Shown in pieces: positions 24,346 to 35,100 of a stretch of 64,000 nt of DNA. Every line of letters starts with the position of its first letter. Position 1 is the first letter of the stretch. The notes below the pieces were generated by a model that saw nothing but the letters and a program-made list of their open reading frames with translations, was not told the DNA's origin and did no database searches. The position numbers were made by a program, and so were the translations under genes. The stretch comes from Asterias amurensis (taxonomy: Eukaryota > Echinodermata > Asteroidea > Forcipulatida > Asteriidae). The stretch lies in contig NC_092656.1 in assembly GCF_032118995.1 (NCBI RefSeq), forward strand, positions 11,723,761 to 11,787,760, read 5' to 3'.

Positions 24346-24689
24346 TCAGCAAAGGCTGAGGCAAAGACCAAACATTTAAACCATTCAGCTGCTTGAGTTG
24401 GTAGCAGAACTGGCTTTGAACTAAGTGTATACTTGATACTGAGATTTGAAGTTACACCATGTGAATCTCTTTTGAGTAGTGTTGACTCTAAACCAGTGGT
24501 TAACCATTCAACGTTTCAGTCAGTATGCTCCGATTATCTTCAGGAGAATGCTGGACTCTGTCGCATGATGCTGCTTACAATGTAGGTGCTACGCTCAGTG
24601 GTGCATGAAAGTGGGAACTAGAGGCTGGGCTTGGGACGGTGAAGTGTGTTGGCTATGTGTAGGCTTGAGTGGGACAGAAACCTGAACTG

Positions 24690-25056
24690 AAACCCACTGG
24701 GAGTGAGTAGGGAGTGTACTCACTGAACTGAATCAGTTGGTGACAAGCACAGGGAAGGAGGGGGAACCTAGAGGAGACTGAGGGTATAGATGACCCAAGC
24801 CTAAGGGGTAGGGGTTAGAGTGAGCAGCAAGTGTGTGCTCACTGAACTGAACCAGTTGGTGGCAAGCACAGGAAAGGAGAGGGAACCTAGAGGAGACTGA
24901 TGGTATAGACGACCCAAGTCTAAGGGGTAGGGGTTAGAGTGAGCAGCAAGTGTGTGCTCACTGAACTGAACCAGTTGGTGGCAAGCACAGGGAAGGAGAG
25001 GGAACCTAGAGGAGACTGATGGTATAGACGACCCAAGTCCAAGGGGTAGGGTATAA
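24690..25056 (+). repeat. 119-bp tandem repeat, three copies
   Basis: The phrase CACTGAACTGAA recurs at about 24,721, 24,840 and 24,959. GGAACCTAGAGGAGACTGA and GACGACCCAAGTC follow each time. Copies 2 and 3 are almost identical; copy 1 is more diverged. It lies about 350 bases after the CENP-H stop. Confidence 0.9.
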
Positions 25057-25756
25057 CAACACCAAGGATGCCTCGTACATGTAAGTGAGGCACCATTGAT
25101 TACTGTAGCTCAGGAGCTCAAGGAAACCAGTAAATAAGGGTCATGCTAGGTGAACCAGAAACATCAGGGTTACCTTGCGTACTCTACAACAAGCGTTCTT
25201 ACCCTGTGCTTTTGCCGTAGTCCCCTATGCAAAGTTTTACTACAGATTTACACTTTCCTCATAGAGAAATTGCTGTGCTTCTACAGTGTTCAAGAGCGAG
25301 TTCATTTTTGCTTGAAATTTTATAGCCGCACACTGTGTTAAAAACGGAAAGGATTGAAGAAAAGGGTACACGCACACAGTACCAACTTGGTCCCAGGAGT
25401 TTGAATAATTATGTGCGCGAAACTTGCTGAGTCTATACACAGGGAATAATTTATAACATGAACTGCAAGATTTTGAACATTATAATCTAAATCAAATGTT
25501 TTTTTATTTCAATGTAAATAACCTTAGTGTTTTTTATAAATTGTACATATTTTTTAATTGTTAGTAAATTTTTTGTCAAGAGGTTTTCTTCAGAAAGGGG
25601 TTTATTAATCTAGTTCAATTCAAAGATTTGTACAACATTCTCTCTCAAATGGCTGGAAAACAAAGATATACAGTAAACTATCTCTGGGTTCTTGCTTTAT
25701 ACACTTCTCTCATTACATGAAAATATGTATTAATAACTTACAAAGGAAAATTATGT

Positions 25757-26133
25757 TAAAGATGCTATGTCAGATTTTTGGCCGATTTGACCCAAAAATT
25801 TGGATTTAAAAATTCAATAGGTATTTTGATGGTGGTCGAGAAAGTTACAAGCTTTCATTTAAGCCATTGCTCGACAAAGTCCGCCAATTATTAGTAGCAG
25901 TGAAAAAAGTGCTCAAAATTAGTTTTTTGTCGGGATCCCGACAATGTATCATGTGACCAATTCTTATGTGGTTTATAAGAAACGTTTTAAATTTTTGTCA
26001 TGGTTCCTGACCATTAAAAGTGAAAGTTAAACCTTTTTTATTGTCAGAGCGGGTGATACTCTTTGAAATACCATTCACTCAAAAAAATCTATTTTTTAAT
26101 GTTTGGGCCAAAAATCTGACATAGCATCTTTAA
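25757..26133. mobile_element. MITE family C, copy 1
   Basis: About 377 bp with perfect-looking inverted ends TTAAAGATGCTATGTCAGAT and ATCTGACATAGCATCTTTAA. A reverse-oriented copy is at 44,879-45,218. Confidence 0.9.
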
Positions 26134-26513
26134 TATTCTAAAAGGGTCCTTATATGAAAGTGCAAGGAAAATAAAAAGTCTCAAACCTCATGTTAAAATG
26201 GCGTAAAATGTAATTTTATTCGATAGGCCTACTCTTTCTTAGTGAAATTTGAATCATTACGTCATCGAACATCAAAAACAAGTGGGGTCTATACAACACA
26301 ACAATTGTCAAAAGGTCAAGTATCATGGTATTTTGATTCAATATGAAAATACATGAATGATTTAAAAAATATCCGTACAGCCACGTACAAACTGCATGTT
26401 TGCTATGTACAATGTACATATAATTTGAAATGTAGCTAGCGAACGCTTTTGGTTCTTGAACAAAATTGCACATGAAAATTGCACATCGAACACACAGTGG
26501 CATTTTACATTGT

Positions 26514-26846
26514 TTAAAGGCAATGGACACCTTTGGTAAATGCGGTACAGTCTGTGAAAACTTTGACTCAATTGGTCATCGAAGTTGCAAGAGAAAAAGC
26601 AAAAACACCCTTGTTACATGAATTTGTGTACTTTCAAAAACATTGTCAAATGCCTAAAAAAGGCTTCAAGCCCGAGGTATAGTATTATTTGAGCGAGAAA
26701 CCTCTTTCGCAAAAATAACATACTTTTAGAGGGAGCCGTTTCTAAACATGTTTTACTATCAACAGCTTGCCATTGCCTGTGTCCAAGTATGCAAGTTTCC
26801 ATGCTTTAATTGTGGGTAATTACCAATAGTGTTCAGTGCATTTTAA
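26514..26846. mobile_element. MITE family B, diverged copy
   Basis: Starts TTTAAAGGCAATGGACACC and ends near GTGTTCAGTGCATTTTAAA, with AGAGGGAGCCGTTTCT inside. More diverged than the other copies. Confidence 0.78.
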
Positions 26847-27148
26847 AGCGAGGTTGTAGATTTGAAAGTCTACCCTACATGTATCTAAAATTTCTAGCAC
26901 AATGCTGCAGTATATATATAGTTATTGCCCATAAAACAAGGTTTTTAGAACTGGTCTGAAGTTTTTTCATTGAAAGTAAATTTATAATAAAAATTAAAAA
27001 TACTGACACATGTACATGTATTCACCATACCTGGCAAGTTCTGTTGGCTTTGCAACTCAAGTCTTATACACCGGAATTTGTATATGTCGCGCTAGCAAAG
27101 TGGAAGGGGCATCTGCATGTACATGAAGTGTCTGCCTTGTCTATGTGT

Positions 27149-27542
27149 TTTAAAGACAGTGGACACATCACTATTGGTAATTGTCAAAGACCAGTCTTCT
27201 CACTTGGTGTATCTAAACATATGCATAAAATAACAAACTTGTGAAAATTTGAGCTCAATTGGTCGTCGAAGTTGCGAAATATGAATGAAATAAAAAATAC
27301 CCTTGTCACACGAAGTTGTGGATGTGCTTTCAGATGCTTGATTTCGCGACCTCAAATTCTAAACTTGAGGTCTCGAAATCAAATTCATGGAAAATAACTT
27401 TTTTCTCGAAAACTACTTCACTTCAGATTGAGCCGTTTCTCACAATGTTTTATACTGTTAACCTCTCCCCATTACTAATTACCATGTGAGGTTGTATGCT
27501 GGTAATTATTTTGAGTAATTACATACCAATAGTGTCCACTGT
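27149..27542. mobile_element. MITE family B, copy
   Basis: Starts TTTTAAAGACAGTGGACAC and ends CCAATAGTGTCCACTGT. The interior matches the copy at 23,481 over most of its length. Confidence 0.88.
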
Positions 27543-29188
27543 ACAAAGATTTGACATTGGAGATAAAGAAGTCCACATAATGTAGGGACTGAAACACAAT
27601 GTGGACTTAAACACGTCCACGCAGTGCTATTCACAGTGTTGACAAATTTGATTTTCCTTAATGGTACAAAACCAAGGAAGTTTTACACAGTGAATCAGGG
27701 ATGTGATTCCTCCATAAAGCCCCATAGTGCAGAGTAGGGCTTTTAAAACTATAATATAAATGATAATAATTGGGCTTCATGCTCGCAAGTTTTCAAGCCT
27801 GCATGCTTTTGCGCTTTGTGCTCAGAGTTCAGTTTTTGCTTTTTGAACGGCCTGTCACATCCCTGGTGACTGCAATACAGAGTTGTGTGTGTGTGTGTGC
27901 TAATATTCAGTACCTTATGGAGACCAAGGACAAAATAAGGTTTCCATATGAAAGTTCTAAAGACTGGGGTACTCCACAATGAAATTTCATGAACAGGGTC
28001 TTTGGTAACATGATAACCCACACCCCCTGAAGACTCAGAAACCGGAACTTGAGTCCAATGCACTATACAGCACTGCCACAACACGCCAGCCAGAAACCAT
28101 TGTGCGCAACCAATTGTCCACCCGATCTAAAAAGGGCGTAAACGTTAGCGTGCAAGTATGCAACGCGTTTACACGAGTGGAACGACCACTTTTTTGATGA
28201 GAGACCAGTAGTTATTAAGGTTAGAGCAGCTCCTAACTACATGTACAACCAATTTTATCAATTGCCAACTCTTCATCTGTATGATGCTACATGTAGATCA
28301 CTGGAAAACAAGTTTGATTTTCCCAATCACTGCCTTTGGTTGTTCGGAACAAACCAAGAGTTGAGCAGAATCACAAGGGGGTGAGAATACCGGCCCTTTC
28401 CCAAAACCCCCTGTTCCGTTCCTGATAAGTACAGACTACATGTATATGAAATGCATAATTATGTAGCTTGACATGCTTGATGGCGAAACAGGGACAACTA
28501 AGAGTTAAATGTTAAAAATAAACATTGAAGTGAACATCCAACTTCAGCCCACGTTTCTAGCAGATGCAACAGTTGATGTTGTGTATTCATGATATGTTAC
28601 ACACTCAGTTTGTTGGTTTTCCAAGTTGACACTAAAAAAGAATAAAACAAGAAAAATAGCAATTAGCTAATGGGAAACTATTTACAAATGAAAATGACTT
28701 GTGGTAGCAAGGCACAAACTGTTCATGTTTTTCAAACCCTAGCAGCGTGCAGCGTCTCCGTAAGAAAATGGTCTGATGGCTAAATGCTAATTAAAACACC
28801 GTAGGCACGTTCAAAATTCAATGTTGAAAATAAAGCTGGTGGACAAGTCAAATGACAAGCTATTTAACTGGCCCTGCTGGCTACTCACAAAACAAATTAA
28901 AGAAAACCCATCTGCTCGCTCACAGAGTTTTTCTCAAAAGCAAGTAATGCGCCCTAGGGTTGAAGTGCGAGCCAGTAACACTCCCCAGCTTTCTAAATGT
29001 TCAATAGATGGATTGCAATACGCGTCATTGACTGCGATGTTTGATGTATTATTAGCAAGGGGATTTTTCCCTCGTTAATACATCAAAGATGGCGGTCGAT
29101 GACACACATTGCAATCCATCTATAGAGAAAAGTAGATATCGTTAACATCAAAACTTTTAAAAAGAAACTGCAGAGAAATAAATGGTCT
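27543..29188. other. Intergenic between CENP-H and the RING gene
   Basis: No gene recognised. A short (GT)n run lies at about 27,886-27,901. An inverted pair flanks 28,997-29,130: AATAGATGGATTGCAATACG versus CATTGCAATCCATCTAT, with GTATTATTAGCAAGGGGATT between, so a small foldback element is likely. The 3' UTR of the RING gene probably extends here. Confidence 0.5.
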
Positions 29189-32100
29189 TCAACTTGCCTT
29201 TTTCTTTCTGGGACAGTAACAGCAAGCCCTGAAGATAAAATAAATAAAATCTGGATTACATTTTTCAAATGTTTGGTTCAAAAATCTTTTAACAAGAACG
29301 ACTGCGCCCCTTATAGTTATATGCACTATATATTTAAGTGATAAATTGAACATACATGTATTGTTCCTCGTCTTTACAAATGGCAACCCCAAAAACAGGT
29401 CACAGTAGTGCCCTCAAGAGTCCTCTTTCTTTTTCTGAAAATTGCGTGGTCACCGATCGTTATCTTTCGTGTTATAAACATTTCTGAAGGGATATAACCG
29501 CGAGCGACCGGTCGGCGCATGAAAGAGTTAAATGTAATCTAAATGTTTCTTACCACGTTGGTTGATGGCCCATAATGTATGGAACTGTCTGATGGTCTTT
29601 GTGGCAGTAGTCTTTACAAGATTGACAAATCCCTGCAATGTAATACAATGGGGGAAAAAAACAGAGTAAATAATAATAACAGAACAAGAATAATGAGTGC
29701 ACAATCACCAATTTAATGTGCAATGTAACAAAATAAAAAAACGAGTTTTGAGGTTGAACAAAGATATCGACAAAATAGGGACACCGCCTATTAGGCCAGA
29801 TAGCTCAGTTGGTAGAGCGCCGGCACGTTAATCCGGAGGTCTTTGGTTTGAATCCCACTCTAGTAAATTCTTTGTTCAACCTCAAAACTCAATTCTTTGT
29901 TCAACCTCAAAACGCATTTCATAGTTTACCCAGTCAGTTTCCCTTGTGGTTTATATTGATAAAATAAAAAAATAAAAGAACAAATCCGAGTGAACAGTCA
30001 TTTATAAATATAACATGGTTTTAGGGTAAAAAAATTGATATTAGCGACCCATGGTATCGGAAGTAACAAACTAGTTCCTGAGGCGAATCCGAGGGAACTA
30101 GGGAACCGGTACTTCTTCAATATCTCAGGGAGCTAATATCGACTGCTCACAAAAAAGAAATCTTGTTATATTTGTTTAACTATACATCATTGTATTCAGT
30201 GCACCGGTACAACATCATTGAGCACCGGAAAACCTAGATTGACAGTAGCGTATGTCACTACCGTCTTTCGAAAACACTACAATTTAAGACACAATGACTG
30301 CAGTCGAGGCCAACACAACTTCAAAGCTAACTTCCAAAACTTTAATTTAGTCGAACTTAAAACGTCACTGAGGTAAATTGAAGGTCACGTGGTGTGTTGT
30401 AAACCAATACAAAATGCATTTAAACCTGTAAACCGAACTGATTTAATTGGCCCAACTAATGACAAAATAGTACAAAATTAATGCCAAGTTAGCCAGTCTG
30501 GGGTTGTGGGAGTAAAAACATCTTAATGGTACTTACAATTGAAAGCACAATCTTTACAAGTGAAGTAATCCATTGAGAGCCTTTTGTCCTTGTCAAATGT
30601 ACTAGCGAAACATTGCTTTGGCATCTCACTGCAACAAAGAGGAAAAAGTTATCTATCTCTTGCAAGCATTTTGCAGAGATTCAATAGATGTTTTAACTTT
30701 AAAATTTGGTTCTACCCTTACACCGATGTATTCTGTATAATATACATGGCCGCTGGCAGATAATTGTGGAGGAATCACACAAATTTCACGGCTCGATAAT
30801 AAGCTAGTAGGTGGCACACCGTTTGGCTTACGTAACAAGAAACTTCATTTATGTCTATTGTCTACTTCTTCTCACCAATACTCTTGGTTTTGCTGAGATA
30901 TAGAACAAAGAGCCATTCCACCAGCTTTTTTTCAAGTAATGCATACTCTCTAAAACTCCTTGCCTGGTGCATGTTTCCCTCCATCTTACAATCTAGACAG
31001 TTTTAAGAGAAATATGAATTCTTACCTTTAGCTCCCCCCCCCCAAGTTATTTTTTGCATCATCAAGATTGGCTTATAACCTTGTTAACATGGTTAAAGGG
31101 CAAACTTGAATAAAAAACAAAACACAAACATGACTGACCTTTCTAGTTTGACCAGGCCAACAAGTACAACCTCGCTCCCAGGTTTCACAGCAAAGTCTAA
31201 TACTGGATGACACCCTACGGGTAGGAGTCTGATAGCGTCCGACCTTTCTGCTTCAGCCAATGACAGCTCTTGTACAAACTCGTTGGAAATTACACGCCCC
31301 TTTTCAAATGGTCTGAAAGAGTGAAAAGATTATACTGCAGAGTACACAGTTTCAGGAGAACAAACCCCCCAAAACAAACATTGCATAAAATAACCAAACG
31401 ACAAAACATAATTCCGAAAACAGCTTTGTATACATGTACCTACAGTAAAAATACTTGGCACTTTGAAACGCCCTTCTTCTCTTTATAACGAGGGTCGACT
31501 GCTTGCATCTTAAGATATTTTCATCTTGAAGGCAAAGTCAATTTGAAACCAGTTAATACTCACCCGAGAAGAATATATTGCACTTGCTCATCCAATGAGC
31601 TGATAACTGGATCTCCCCTCGCCTCCATCATTGATATTATTGCCTCTTTGATATCGGATAAACTAAAAAAAACATCACAAGAACGAATCAAGTCAATGTA
31701 ATTGTCAAGAGGGTTTCGGGCTCTCAGGCCTGCAGTCCCAGCGTACATTTTGAACTCTGTACTAGTCCAACACTATAACATTGGCCTTGGGCCTACCATC
31801 CAAAATAAAATTTCAGACCAGAGAGTACTGGCCAAACACTAAAAACATTGTACAGCGCTTCGTAAAGTCTGTGACAAGGAAGGCGTTTAAATAATTGATT
31901 TATTTTTTTATTTTAAATAAAAAACATATCATTATTTAAGGAACACGTTGCCTTGGATCGGACGAGTTGGTCTATAAAAAGCGTTTGTAACCGTTTTTTA
32001 TAAAATGCATATGGTAATGATGGTTGGAAAGATGTTTGAAAAGTAGAAGACATAGATCCACACAAATTTGCCTCGAAATTGCGTGGTTTTTCTTTTACTT

Positions 32101-35100
32101 CGCAAACTTTCACGGTTGGCCATTTAAATGGCCGACTGTGTTAGTCGACGAGGTAAAAGGAAAACCGTGCAATTTCGAGGAAAGTTTGTGTGGATCATTA
32201 TTTTCTACTTCTACAACATCTTTCTACCTATATGCATTTTATAACAAACGGTTACAAACGCTTTTCAAAGACCAACTCGACCGAACCAAGGCAATGTGTT
32301 CCTTTAAATGTGAAGCCATGCACTGGCCAAACACTAAACACACTGGTCTCTGGTCAATAGTGAGCCATGTGCTGGCCCAAAACTAAAAACACTGGCCTGT
32401 AACCTACAGTCCAGTGTAAATGTTGAGCTTTGCCTGTGTAGATCTTTTAGATGATTCAGATTAGACTCACCTACTATGAGGTTTGAGCTTGACGTCTTGA
32501 AGTACAACATTCTTGTCTTGCAGTCGTACTGATATTGCAACAGGAAGTAGTGACGGAGTAGGCAAGTGATCTGTTAGATACCTTAATTGTATACAAATAC
32601 ACAAACCGACTAACTACATGTACTCACTCATGAACCACCATATATGAACTTCTATATAAAATAACAAACCTGTGAAAATTTAGGCTCAATCGGTCATCTG
32701 AGTTGGGAGAAAATAACGGAAAATCCACTCTTGTTTTTGCACGTTTCACTGGCTCATGACATGTGTTTTAAATAAATTTGTAATTCTCAATATCGAGAAT
32801 TGATATTGTTTTCTCAAAAAGTAAAGCATTTCATGGAATAATATTTCAAGAGAAGTCTTTCACCACTACCTTCTGTAAACCCTGTAACTTATTTGTAAAT
32901 CTGTGAACTTAAAAAAAAAATTCTGTACCGAAAGTGTCCAATGGCTTTAGAGTGACTCACCTGTCGTATGCATCCACCAATAACTGTGTACATATACTGA
33001 GCTCGGCGTGTAGGCCTTGTCTCTTAACCTCTAGTTCATGTAGACACTTTGCCATCGTCACGTCATCTTCACCTTGTTTTGATATGTAATAAATAAAACA
33101 TCATTTTACAATGATTCATTAGAAGAAAGTGAGCACCACCACACCTACCAACAATTCAGATCCGTGAACTTTGAATAATTTGATAGATGAAATAGTTCTA
33201 TTAATTATGGGGCAAAGAATATTACTTTGGTCGTAACATTACACAACATTATCCCTTTCAACTGTGCTCTACATGTGTATTTAAGTGACTGCTCTTTACT
33301 CTGACACTCATGTTCAGACAAACCCCTTGTAAATTATTTGCTAGAAAAACACGCTAGGGGTGTCAGCATCAACCCCAAATGGTGACTTTACTCGACTGTG
33401 CACCATACCCTGATAGAGCCCAAATGGTGACTTTTACTCGACTGTGCGCTTTGAGTACCTTGTTGGTAGAGACCTGCGCTATAAACTACGTCAATATTAT
33501 TATCGCATTATGGAACTGGGATTAATAAACTTACCTCCTTGTAATGCTGCTATTTGTGTCTCGACTGTTTGAACACGCTGGGTAAACTCTCTCTTGAACT
33601 CTTGGAAGTACTGTTCATGGGCGGCAAGACCAAGCTTGAGATGCTCTGTTCAGGGGTGGACAAACAAGGCAATATAAAAGGTAAGGTATACCCTGTGGAA
33701 ATATACTTGCTTAGTAAGCTAAGCCGCTTTCGATAGTGTAAAGCATTTTGAGAATAATTTCACTTTGAATTATTAATGTGGTTATGGATAACGATATAAT
33801 TTATATGTGATGGGCTCTGCAAAAATGAGTCACAAGGGGGACAGTTGACTTATTGGGTTTTATACACATAGCTGAAAAGAGCATACACCTAGCTTCATTT
33901 TGACTTATCTTTACACACTTGTATGATGTTTGGTTCAAAAGATATGGCCTTTTGAAAAATAGATTATGTCACAATCTGAAAATTACCCATACTGGGGAAA
34001 CAGCCTGTTTGGTGAAAACATTAACTATTGAGGTCTAGGATGAACAAAAAGTACATGTTTTATTCACCTTTATCAATCAAAAACAAAGTTTTTTTTCTTC
34101 AGATAATGTGAAAAAAATAGACCCTTAAGAAGCATTTTATTCACCGTCCCATCACTCAACAGCCCTGTACTGGAAAGGTGGTTGTGCGACAATTAAAGTG
34201 ACTCATTTTTGTAGAACCTGTCACATATGTTAAACTGGAACCTGTGAAACATTTCCATCAGATACATTTCACAGATTGCGTATTCCAATTACAGATGATT
34301 CTTCCTACTTGGACAAAATTAGTCCAGGGGTGGATTTCACAAAGGTAGTCCTAACTTAGGACTAGTCCTAGGCAATGCTAAGAGATAGGACCAGTCCTAA
34401 GTTAGGATGAGTAACTGGTCCTAACTTAGGACCAGTCCTATCTCTTAGCATTGCCTAGGACTAGTCCTAAGTTAGGACTACCTTTGTGAAATCCACCCCA
34501 GTGCTCTTAACCGCTCGGCCAGGACATGACACAAAACAGGATACATGATTCTTACTCTGTAATGTGCCTTCAATAGGGGAGACTTCTCTGTGATTTGTGT
34601 CACCACTGTGATGAGCTGGAACAAAAGAACAACATCAAATCGTCAACAAGCTTTTATTTATCAAATCAAAAATGAAAAAAAAAAGAACGAACACGATTGC
34701 AGAAAAAAGGCAATGTGCCCAGAGCGCAGAATTTCCTGTTTCCGTAAACACCAATTCTTTAGGCACATGTACATGTAAGCAAAGCCATGGGGCCAAGATC
34801 ACTCAAAAACCACAAGTTTGTAAAAAATTAGATTTAACCAGCAAGTCAAACCACAGAGAACTCAGCAGGGTGCTTCTGCAAAGAGCATGTCTTTAGTGCA
34901 TTGGAGGATTATGTTCAGCAAGTAAAACCATGTTTTACACGTATGAACATTACAAGTACAGTCAAACGGAAATTCAACAGAAATTTTACATCAGAGAATG
35001 AGAGACTTTTGGACGGTCCTTTCTCACAGTTCTCGCAATCTAGTGCACGTGCTCATCAGTGTACATTGTGCGCAATACAGAGCATGTCCGCATACACTCA

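Noticed and set aside
29172-29228. GC-AG intron after the last RING-gene exon (AAAAAG|GCAAGT)
   Set aside because: Reading through gives a stop three codons later, and the next downstream frames add nothing conserved; a terminal exon is simpler.
29796-29866. Functional tRNA-Asn (GTT) gene
   Set aside because: Acceptor stem does not pair, T33 is replaced and a related copy lies elsewhere as part of a longer repeat; it fits a SINE head.
32470-32572. Alternative acceptor CTAACAG at 32,571 for RING exon 7
   Set aside because: It would put the exon out of frame with early stops; the acceptor at 32,582 (ATTAAG) keeps the frame.
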